17,958 bases of DNA from an uncultured Eubacteriales bacterium. Its GTDB lineage: Bacteria > Bacillota > Clostridia > Oscillospirales > Oscillospiraceae. The notes under the pieces were generated by a model. The model did no database searches. It was not told where the DNA came from and was given only the letters and a program-made list of their open reading frames with translations. Shown piece by piece: positions 7,087 to 14,400 of this stretch. Numbering within the stretch: position 1 is the stretch's first letter; every line of letters starts with the position of its first letter. Position numbers and translations under genes: made by a program. The stretch spans positions 1 through 17,958 of the forward strand of contig OMQS01000118.1 of NCBI GenBank assembly GCA_900313295.1. The letters run 5' to 3'.

Positions 7087-8355
7087 TTATTTATCCAGCA
7101 AACAGGCCACGCCCGGTAATTCTTTGCCCTCCAGGAACTCCAAGGAGGCGCCGCCGCCGGTGGAGATGTGGGTCATCTTATCGGCATAGCCCAGCTGCTC
7201 CACGGCCGCCGCGCTGTCGCCGCCGCCCACGATGGTGATGGCGTCCGTCTTGCTCAGCGCCTCGGCCACGGCCTTGGTGCCAGCGGCAAACTTCTCGAAC
7301 TCGAACACGCCCATGGGGCCGTTCCAGATGACGGTGCCGGCGCCTGCCACGGCGGCGCAGTACAGCGAAACGGTGTCGGGGCCGATGTCCAGTCCCTGCC
7401 AGCCGTCGGGGATCTCGCCGGCGGGGACGACCTTCGTGTCGGCGTCGGGGGCGAAGCGGTCGGCAATGACGGTGTCCACGGGGAGCAGGAGCTTCACGCC
7501 CTTGTCCGCGGCCTTTTTCAGCATTTCATTGGCGTACTCCATCCACTCGCTCTCCAGCAGGGAGTCGCCGATCCTGCCGCCCTTCGCAGCGGAGAAGGTA
7601 TAGGCCATGCCGCCGCCGATGATGACGGTGTCGGCGATCTCCAGCAGGTTATTGATGACGCCGATCTTGGAGGACACTTTGCTGCCGCCCAGAATGGCCA
7701 CCAGAGGCCGCCTGGGGCTGGCCAGAGCGCCGCCCATGATGCGCAGCTCCTTCTCGATGAGGAAACCGGAAACGGCGGGCAGATAGGCTGCAACACCGGC
7801 GGTGGAGGCGTGGGCGCGGTGCACGGCGCCGAAAGCATCGGACACATACAGCTCCGCCAAGGAGGCCAGCTTCTTGGCGAACTCGGGGTCGTTTTTCGTC
7901 TCGCCCTTTTCAAAGCGGGTGTTCTCCAGCAGCAGGATCTGCCCGGGCTGCAGCGCGGCGGCCTTGGCCGTGGCGTCCTCGCCCACTACGTCATGGGCAA
8001 AGAGCACCTCCTGCCCCAGAAGCTCCGACAGGCGCTCCGCTATGGGGGCGAGGGTCAGCTTGGCCAGAGACTTTTTCCAGGCGTCCTCCGTCAGTTCGGC
8101 GGGGTCTTTTCCCTTCTCCAGCTGCTTTTTCACCCATTTGTCAAACACAGGCTCGGGCTTGCCCAAATGGGAGCAGGCGATGACCGCCGCCCCATGCTCC
8201 AGCAGATAGCGGATGGTGGGCAGGGCGGCCACGATGCGCTTGTCGCTGGTGATGGCACCGGTCTTCTTGTCCTGCGGCACGTTGAAATCGCAGCGCAGCA
8301 GCACCTTTTTGCCGGACACGTCCACGTCCATGACGGTTTTTTTATTGTAGTTCAT
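7087..8355 (-). CDS. pgk: Phosphoglycerate kinase
   Basis: Pgk transfers phosphate from 1,3-bisphosphoglycerate to ADP. The 422 residues show the N-domain substrate motif LLRCDFNVP, then SHLGKP, the [12 protein letters not shown] segment, [12 protein letters not shown], the hinge and ADP-site motifs [12 protein letters not shown] and [10 protein letters not shown], and the C-terminal GGGDSAAAV and [13 protein letters not shown]. It is about 25 residues longer than E. coli Pgk. The extra residues form a charged insert ([19 protein letters not shown], about residues 75-93) after the SHLGKP motif. The ATG has AAAGGAG 10 nt upstream. It is probably the first gene of pgk-tpiA-gpmI; gap is not in the window. 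Confidence 0.97.
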   Translation of the reverse strand: MNYNKKTVMDVDVSGKKVLLRCDFNVPQDKKTGAITSDKRIVAALPTIRYLLEHGAAVIACSHLGKPEPVFDKWVKKQLEKGKDPAELTEDAWKKSLAKLTLAPIAERLSELLGQEVLFAHDVVGEDATAKAAALQPGQILLLENTRFEKGETKNDPEFAKKLASLAELYVSDAFGAVHRAHASTAGVAAYLPAVSGFLIEKELRIMGGALASPRRPLVAILGGSKVSSKIGVINNLLEIADTVIIGGGMAYTFSAAKGGRIGDSLLESEWMEYANEMLKKAADKGVKLLLPVDTVIADRFAPDADTKVVPAGEIPDGWQGLDIGPDTVSLYCAAVAGAGTVIWNGPMGVFEFEKFAAGTKAVAEALSKTDAITIVGGGDSAAAVEQLGYADKMTHISTGGGASLEFLEGKELPGVACLLDK

Positions 8356-8416
8356 ATCGGTACATCTCCTTTATGATAATATGTATGGTTGGGAATTATC
8401 CCGCTGGGGGGAGGTA

Positions 8417-8464
8417 TTACGGATTGCCACACCGGTGACGTCGGTCACCGGTTCGCAATGACAG
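8417..8464. repeat. Solo palindromic repeat (ATTGC/GCAAT type), second copy
   Basis: It has the same core as the 2226-2272 element: ATTGC...GCAAT enclosing CCGGTGAC-GTCG-GTCACCGG, flanked by TTACGG and GACAG. The copies are about 6.2 kb apart and nearly identical. Confidence 0.9.
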
Positions 8465-8545
8465 GATTTATGGGAGTGCGAGGCGTAGTCGGCGGTGGGG
8501 TGAGGGCACCCCGCCCTACGAGGGACAAGAGGATTTTCATAAAAA

Positions 8546-8658
8546 TGTCATTCCGAGGAGCGAAGCGACGTGGGAATCCGTTTCCCCCGTGTAGTGAAGG
8601 TGCGGCGCATAGGGATTACGGATCGCCACACCAGTCTGCGGACTGTTCGCAATGACAG
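8546..8658. repeat. MITE-like composite palindromic element, copy 2
   Basis: The left arm 8546-8581 matches 6951-6985 essentially base for base (TGTCATTCCGAGG to GGGAATCCGT). The right arm 8616-8658 (TTACGGATCGCC to CGCAATGACAG) carries a different inner hairpin, CAGTC-TGCG-GACTG. The linker again contains GGTGCGGCGC. It ends 20 nt from the trmL stop codon. Confidence 0.85.
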
Positions 8659-8678
8659 TATTTATTGAATGGCGGCGG

Positions 8679-9167
8679 TTATTTTTTCATCTCGCCGGTG
8701 CCGCAGAGGTGGGGGAAATTGTTCTGCCGCAGAGCTTCATAGGTGAGGATGGCCACGGAGTTGCTGAGGTTGAGGCTCCGCGCCTCCTCGCGCATGGGCA
8801 AGCGGAGGCAGCGGTCATAGTGCGCCTGGCGGAACGCCTCCGGCAGACCCGCTGTTTCCTTGCCGAAAAACAGCCAGCAGTCCGGCGAAAAATGCGCGGC
8901 GGTATAGTCCTGCGGCGCCTTGGTGGTGGCCAGCCAGAGGTCTGCTTCCGCCTCCGGATGGGCGGCAAAGAGGGCGGGCAGACTCTCATAGTCCGAAACG
9001 GACACCAGGTGCCAGTAGTCAAGCCCCGCGCGGCGCACGGCGCGCTCGGAAATGTCGAACCCCAAGGGGCGGACGAGGTGCAGACGGCTGCCGGTGGCGG
9101 CGCAGGTGCGGGCGATATTGCCGCAGTTCTGCGGGATCTCCGGCTCCACCAGCACGATATTCAGCAC
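8679..9167 (-). CDS. trmL: tRNA (cytidine/uridine-34 2'-O)-methyltransferase TrmL
   Basis: This SPOUT-class enzyme uses SAM to methylate the 2'-OH of the wobble base in tRNA-Leu isoacceptors. The 162 residues compare with 157 in E. coli. The trefoil-knot motifs are visible: LNIVLVEPEIPQNCGNIART at the N-terminus, FFGKETAGLPE in the middle, and RSLNLSNSVAILTYEALRQ at the C-terminus. The start is a GTG at 9167, chosen because GGAGG lies 9 nt upstream and homology begins at LNIVL; the longer ATG-started frame to 9251 would cover the promoter. It is monocistronic, with its own promoter at 9207-9235. A tRNA-Leu(UAA), a classical substrate type, is at the far end of the window, probably by coincidence. 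Confidence 0.93.
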   Translation of the reverse strand: MLNIVLVEPEIPQNCGNIARTCAATGSRLHLVRPLGFDISERAVRRAGLDYWHLVSVSDYESLPALFAAHPEAEADLWLATTKAPQDYTAAHFSPDCWLFFGKETAGLPEAFRQAHYDRCLRLPMREEARSLNLSNSVAILTYEALRQNNFPHLCGTGEMKK

Positions 9168-9206
9168 GGCGCACCACCTCCTCCTGCCTTCGGGATAGCT
9201 CCGCTT

Positions 9207-9235
9207 ATTGTAATGCAAAGAAAGAATAAATTCAA
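9207..9235 (-). promoter_or_regulatory. trmL promoter
   Basis: On the minus strand TTGAAT (9230-9235) and TACAAT (9207-9212) are exactly 17 nt apart, about 40 nt before the trmL GTG. It is the best sigma-A match in the region. Confidence 0.7.
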
Positions 9236-9237
9236 CT

Positions 9238-9256
9238 GCAAAATGGCACATTTTGC
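9238..9256. promoter_or_regulatory. Perfect palindrome abutting the trmL promoter
   Basis: GCAAAATG-GCA-CATTTTGC has 8-bp perfect arms with a 3-nt centre, located 3 nt upstream of the trmL -35 hexamer. Position and symmetry suit a dimeric regulator's site; the regulator is unknown. It is not part of the G/C-rich repeat families. Confidence 0.45.
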
Positions 9257-9390
9257 GAAAAAAATCTGCAATCGTCCACTTTTTTATCCGGGGAGTACAT
9301 TTTTTCCGTTTTTTAGGGGATGATGGGATTTTTGAGCGGCAAAAAAAATTTTAGATTTTTGGAAAAAGCACTGGATTTTGCGGGAAAAAC

Positions 9391-9399
9391 TGTTATAAT
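9391..9399 (+). promoter_or_regulatory. Extended -10 promoter for prs
   Basis: TGTTATAAT is a perfect TATAAT with extended -10 TG. The -35 region at normal spacing (CTGGAT, 9371-9376) is poor. Transcription would start near 9406, giving a leader of about 255 nt before the prs ATG. Confidence 0.6.
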
Positions 9400-9435
9400 G
9401 AAAGCAAGAAACGGACGGAAAGGAAGTGGGTTCCC

Positions 9436-9495
9436 ATGGGATGCAGAATTGTCCGGCGCCGCATGTCTGCGGGTGCCCTTTCTTCAAACCGCTGA
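9436..9495 (+). CDS. Possible 19-residue leader peptide upstream of prs
   Basis: This short ORF (MGCRIVRRR...) has AGGAAG 9 nt upstream and lies wholly within the presumed prs leader, ending 165 nt before prs. It is Arg-rich with no recognisable family. It could be a regulatory upstream ORF or chance. The remaining leader (9496-9660) shows only short G/C hairpins, such as CCGG-TATT-CCGG, and no riboswitch I recognise. Confidence 0.25.
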   Translation: MGCRIVRRRMSAGALSSNR

Positions 9496-9660
9496 CGCTG
9501 CGGCCTGCTATATCTGCCGGTATTCCGGCGGTGCGGCGGCCTTATGAAGCGTTCAGCGGCTTTTCTCATATAGGGAGTATCCGCCCCGCAGCCCCCCGCG
9601 TATACATTCCGGTCAGGAAAAATTTTTTGGGATAACGAAAGAAAGTGAGTGTGTTACAAA

Positions 9661-10620
9661 ATGATTTCTCATGGCAAGGACATCAAGATCTTCACCGGCA
9701 ACTCCAACCCCGCTCTGGCGCAGGAGATCTGCAAGATCATCGGCACCAAGCTGGGCGACTCCGAGGTAACGCATTTCGCCGACGGCGAGGCCTCCGTCTC
9801 CCTGTATGAAACGGTGCGCGGCAGCGACGTCTTCCTCATCAACTCCACCTGCAAGCCCGTCAACGACAGCCTCATGGAGCTGCTCATCATGATCGACGCC
9901 TGCAAGCGCGCCTCCGCAGGCCGCGTCACCGCCGTGGTGCCCTACTTCGGCTATGCCCGGCAGGACCGCAAGGCCAAGAGCCGCGACCCCATCAGCGCCA
10001 AGCTGGTGGCCAATATGATTACCGCCGCCGGCGCCGACCGCGTGCTGACCATGGACCTGCACGCCGCCCAGATCCAGGGCTTCTTCGACATCCCCGTGGA
10101 TAACCTGCTGGGCAATCCCGTGTTCGTTGACTACTACGCCAAGAAGTTCGGCAGCGCCGTGGAGGACATGGTGGTGGTGTCTCCGGACGTGGGCAGCGTG
10201 GCGCGCAGCCGCACCTTCGCCCAGAAGCTGCACATGGGTCTGGCCATCGTGGACAAGCGCCGCCAGAAGGCCAACCAGTGCGAGGTGATGAACGTCATCG
10301 GCGACGTGGCCGGCAAGGACTGCATCCTCTTTGACGACATGGTGGACACCGCCGGCTCCCTCTGCAACGCCGCCAAGGCCATCGTGGAAGTGGGCGGCGC
10401 CCGCAACGTGTACGCCTGCGCCTCCCACGGCCTGCTGGACGGCCCCGCTCTGGAGCGCATCGCCGCCAGCCCCATTCAGGAGCTGGCTCTGCTGAACACC
10501 CTGCCCACCACCTTCGGTGAGGAATGCAGCAAGATCAAGTATCTGTCCGTGGCGCCCATGTTTGCCGAAGCCATTGAGCGCATCTATCAGGAGATCTCCA
10601 TTGCCAAGCTCTTCGGCTAA
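9661..10620 (+). CDS. prs: Ribose-phosphate pyrophosphokinase (PRPP synthetase)
   Basis: Prs makes PRPP from ribose 5-phosphate and ATP for purine, pyrimidine, His, Trp and NAD synthesis. The protein is 319 residues from the ATG at 9661, within the class I range (about 315). Visible motifs are KIFTGNSNPALAQ at the N-terminus, FADGEASVSL, the ATP-loop region YFGYARQDRKAKSRDPISAK, the metal-binding DLHAAQIQGFF, and the PRPP-binding loop CILFDDMVDTAGS. A GTG four codons upstream is in frame but less like the family start; the RBS is AAAGTGAG. A 12-bp terminator hairpin follows. Together with pth and mfd it preserves the Bacillus/Clostridium gcaD-prs-ctc-pth-mfd order, although ctc is missing here. 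Confidence 0.97.
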   Translation: MISHGKDIKIFTGNSNPALAQEICKIIGTKLGDSEVTHFADGEASVSLYETVRGSDVFLINSTCKPVNDSLMELLIMIDACKRASAGRVTAVVPYFGYARQDRKAKSRDPISAKLVANMITAAGADRVLTMDLHAAQIQGFFDIPVDNLLGNPVFVDYYAKKFGSAVEDMVVVSPDVGSVARSRTFAQKLHMGLAIVDKRRQKANQCEVMNVIGDVAGKDCILFDDMVDTAGSLCNAAKAIVEVGGARNVYACASHGLLDGPALERIAASPIQELALLNTLPTTFGEECSKIKYLSVAPMFAEAIERIYQEISIAKLFG

Positions 10621-10642
10621 GCCCGAAAGGCGAGAAATCATC

Positions 10643-10671
10643 TGTTCAAACCCATCATTTTGTGATATACT
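10643..10671 (+). promoter_or_regulatory. Candidate pth promoter overlapping the prs terminator
   Basis: TATACT (10666-10671) carries an extended -10 TG (TGATATACT); the -35 region (TGTTCA, 10643-10648) is weak. The predicted start, about 7 nt downstream, falls inside the ascending stem of the prs terminator. Confidence 0.45.
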
Positions 10672-10707
10672 GGTCGGGCGAATGTTTTTCGTCCGACCAA
10701 CTTTTTT
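10671..10707 (+). terminator. Intrinsic terminator between prs and pth
   Basis: TGGTCGGGCGAA (10671-10682) pairs with TTCGTCCGACCA (10688-10699), 12 pairs with one G-U and a 5-nt loop, followed by ACTTTTTTC. It is a strong Rho-independent terminator or attenuator 50 nt after prs and immediately before the pth RBS. Confidence 0.88.
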
Positions 10708-10724
10708 CAGGGAGCGTGAAGCGT

Positions 10725-11309
10725 ATGTTTTTTAGGCAAAGCGGCTATACATGGCTGGTGGTGGGGCTGGGAAACCCCGGCGCGCGGTATGAGAGCACGC
10801 GGCACAACATGGGCTTTCTGGCTCTTGACCGGCTGGCGGAGCGGGAAAAGCTGCGCTTTAACAAGCTTAGGTTCAAGGCGTGGACGGCGGAGTGGAAGCT
10901 GGGAGAGGACAAGGTGCTGGTGATGAAGCCCCAGACCTACATGAATCTCTCCGGCGAGTCCGTGGGCGCGGCGGCGCGCTTCTACAAGATACCGGCGGAT
11001 CATATTCTGGTGGTGTCGGACGACATTTCCCTGCCGGTGGGCAAGCTGCGGCTGCGCTCCGCCGGCTCCGCGGGCGGGCACAACGGCCTGAAAAACATCA
11101 TCCAGCACCTGGGCACTGACCGGTTCCCCCGCATCAAGGTGGGCGTAGGTTCTCCTCAGCAGGCGGGCTACGACGTGGTGGACTGGGTCATCGGTATGCC
11201 CACGGGCGAAGACCAGAACGTCCTGCTGGACGCTCTGGATCGGGCGGCGCAGGCCATTCCGGCGGTCATTACCCAGGGGATGGACAGGGCTATGAATCAA
11301 TTCAACTGA
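10725..11309 (+). CDS. pth: Peptidyl-tRNA hydrolase
   Basis: Pth frees tRNA from peptidyl-tRNAs dropped by stalled ribosomes. The protein is 194 residues from the ATG at 10725, which has AGGGAG about 9 nt upstream; the in-frame start at 10662 lies upstream of the terminator hairpin and is unlikely. Active-site motifs are VVGLGNPG (N17), STRHNMGF with catalytic His27, KPQTYMNLSGE, VVSDDISLPVGKLRLR and GSAGGHNGLKNI. It is called spoVC in B. subtilis. It sits between prs and mfd as in other Firmicutes; the usual small fin gene between pth and mfd is absent, and only 116 nt separates them. Confidence 0.96.
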   Translation: MFFRQSGYTWLVVGLGNPGARYESTRHNMGFLALDRLAEREKLRFNKLRFKAWTAEWKLGEDKVLVMKPQTYMNLSGESVGAAARFYKIPADHILVVSDDISLPVGKLRLRSAGSAGGHNGLKNIIQHLGTDRFPRIKVGVGSPQQAGYDVVDWVIGMPTGEDQNVLLDALDRAAQAIPAVITQGMDRAMNQFN

Positions 11310-11425
11310 GCTGGCGAAGCGGTTTGCAGTCTGTGATTGCCAAACTCTGCGAGGCTTTTTAATTATTAAAATTAAGAAATATTTCAGATTTCTATGATAA
11401 ACTAGCCCGAAAGGAGGGGGACGAT

Positions 11426-14400
11426 TTGCACAGCCTCTTGCAGGAGCTGATGCTTCTGCCGGAAATGCAGTACATTAAAACCAAGCTGGACGGCGGCGTG
11501 AGCACGGCTGTCACCGGACTGTCCCCCATCCATCGGGTGCAGCTGTCGGCCGCTCTGGCGCAGGCCATGGGGCGGCCTCTGCTGCTTCTGTGCGCCGACG
11601 AGCGGGAGTGCGAGCGCTTTGCCGCCGATATGGAGAGCCTCACCGGAAGCAAACCCCTGCACCTGCCGGGGCGGGAGATGCATCTGCGCCCCGCCGCCGT
11701 GGCCAGCCGCCAGTGGGACTACCGGCGCATTGCCGCCCTGCACCGGATGCAGACGGAAACCCCCGCCGTGCTCCTCGCCACCGCCGAGGCGCTGTGCCAG
11801 CGGTGTCTGCCGCCGCAGGTGCTGGAGCAGGCCACCATGGTTCTGGAGGTGGGGCAGCGGTACGACGTGGCCGCCCTGTGCCGCCGTCTGGCCGACGCGG
11901 GCTACACCCGCTGCGAGCAGGTGGAGGGCGCGGGGCAGTTCGCCCTGCGGGGCGGCATACTGGACGTGTTTTCTCCGGAGGCGGAGTACCCCGTCCGGTG
12001 CGATTTTTTTGATGACGAAATTGACGCTCTGGGTGTCTTTGACACCGGCACCCAGCGGCGAGTCCGCAACGTGGAGCAGGCGCTGCTGCTGCCGGCAGGC
12101 GAGGTTTTGCCCGCCTACGGCTCGTCCGGCGCTGCCGAGGCACTGGAGGCCGCCGCTCACAGATATGAAAAAAAAGAAAAGACCGCTGCCCTCTGCGCCA
12201 CCCTGCGGGCGGACGCGGCGGCTCTGCGGCAGGGGATGCTCCCCGCCGGCGGCGACCGCTGCATGGCGGCGGTATACGAAGACTTCACCTGCGGCGCCGA
12301 CTATCTGCCCGAAAACATGCTGGTGTGCATCAGCGAGAGCGGGCGGGTGGCCGAGGGGCTGAAGCAGTGGCTCTGGCAGCGGCGGCAGGACATTGTGCTG
12401 GCCGAGGAAAGCGGCGCGTTGGCGGGGGAATTTTCCCGCCTGCAGCTGGAGCAGGAGGAGCTGGTGCGGCAGCTGGAAAAGTTCCCCGTGTGCCAGATGG
12501 AGAGCCTGCCCACCAGCCGGTATCTGCTGGCGCCCAAGGCATTGGTGCAGGTGGCGGCCAAGCAGCTGTCCGTATACGGCGGGAGCCTCGACACCGCCGT
12601 CACCGACATGACGCATTATCTCACCTCGGGCTATCGGGTGCTGGTGCTGTGCGGCGGGCGGGTGCGGGCGGAGAACCTGCAAAGGCTCCTGCGGGAGCGG
12701 AAGATCCCCGCCGCCGTGGACTATGATGGCCGCACCATGCCGCAAAAGGGACAGGCGGTCATCTCCGTGGGCGCTCTCACCGCCGGCAGCGAATTCCCCG
12801 GCTTGCAGCTGGCCATTCTGACCGAGGGGCAGCTCACGGCCAGAGTATCCGGCAAGGAGCCGAAGCGGCGGACGCCGAAAAACGACCCCTCACGCCAGAA
12901 GCTCCAGTCCTACGCCGACCTGACCCCCGGCGACTTAGTGGTGCACCAGCACCACGGCATCGGGCGGTTCGTTTCTATGATGCGTCTGCCGGTGGACGGG
13001 GTGGAAAAGGATTATATCAAGATCGCCTACGCCGGCAGCGACTGCCTGTATGTGCCGGCCACGCAGCTGGACTTGGTGAGCAAGTACATCGGCACCGGCG
13101 AAGACACGGGTCACACAAAGCTCAACAAGCTGGGCGGCACCGAGTGGGTCAAGACCACCAGCCGCGCCAAGGCCGCCGCCCGCGACCTGGCCAAAGGGCT
13201 GATCAGCCTCTACGCCCAGCGCCAGCGTCTGGCGGGCTTCGCCTTTTCGCCGGATTCCCCGTGGCAGCAGGAATTTGAGGACGCCTTTCCCTATGCGGAA
13301 ACGGACGACCAGCTCCGCTGCATTCGGGAGATCAAAAACGACATGGAAAAGCCCCGTCCCATGGATCGGCTGCTGTGCGGCGACGTGGGCTACGGCAAAA
13401 CGGAAGTCGCCCTGCGGGCGGTGATGAAATGCATACTGGACGGCAAGCAGGCGGCCATTCTGGTGCCGACAACGGTGCTGGCCCAGCAGCACTATGCCAC
13501 GGCCGTGAGCCGGTTCCGCAGCTTTCCTGTGACGGTGGAGGTGCTGAGCCGGTTCCGCAGCGCGGGACAGGCAAAGGACATTCTGGAGCGCACGGCGCAG
13601 GGCAAGGTGGATCTGCTCATTGGCACCCACAAGTTATTGCAAAAAAATGTGGCATTCCACGATCTGGGGCTGCTCATCATCGACGAGGAGCAGCGCTTCG
13701 GCGTGGCCGCCAAGGAGCGGCTGCGGGAAAAGGCGCGGCAGGTGGACACCCTCACCCTCTCCGCGACGCCCATCCCCCGCACGCTGAACATGGCGCTCTC
13801 TGGCATACGGGATATGTCCACCATCGAGGAGCCGCCCCGCGACCGCCAGCCGGTGCAGACCTATGTGCTGGAGCACGACTGGGGCATTCTGGCGGAGGCC
13901 ATGCGGCGGGAGATCGACCGGGGCGGGCAGGTGTACTATCTGCACAACCGCGTGGAAAACATCGAGTCCACCGCCGGACGCCTCCGGCAGCTTTTGGGGG
14001 AGGACGTGGCCATCGGCATCGCCCACGGCAAGATGAGCGAGAGCCAGCTCAGCCGCGTGATGCAGGACATGGCCGAAGGAGAAATACAAGTCCTCGTCTG
14101 CACCACCATCATCGAGACCGGCATCGACATCCCCAACGTGAACACCCTTATTATAGAAGACGCTGACCGCATGGGGCTTGCCCAGCTCCATCAGATCCGC
14201 GGGCGCATCGGCCGCAGCCCCCGCAGGGCTTACGCCTACCTCACCTTCCGGACGGGAAAAGTCCTCACGGAGGTGGCAAGCAAGCGCCTGACGGCCATAC
14301 GGGAGTATGTGGAGTTCGGCTCCGGCTTCAAGATCGCCATGCGGGATCTGGAGATACGCGGCGCCGGCAACCTGCTGGGGGCGGAGCAATCGGGCTACAT

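Larger units (their letters stand above)
8356..8678. repeat. Repeat-filled trmL-pgk spacer
   Basis: There is no gene here. It contains a solo ATTGC/GCAAT repeat (8417-8464), a GGGGTG/CACCCC hairpin ending in CCCTACG (about 8473-8519), and the second composite element (8546-8658). No good promoter for pgk was identified between the repeats and its RBS. Confidence 0.75.

Noticed and set aside
7168..8376. 402-codon plus-strand open frame over pgk
   Set aside because: It is an antisense shadow of pgk with the same low-complexity composition and no suitable ribosome binding site.
9426..9635. 69-codon GTG-started open frame in the prs leader
   Set aside because: AAGGA is only 1 nt from the GTG, the composition is not protein-like, and no family is recognisable; the shorter ATG ORF at 9436 has a better placed RBS.
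11310..11425. Small gene (fin) or strong promoter between pth and mfd
   Set aside because: No frame with a start and RBS exists in these 116 nt. A TATGAT at 11393 lacks a matching -35, so no promoter was called.
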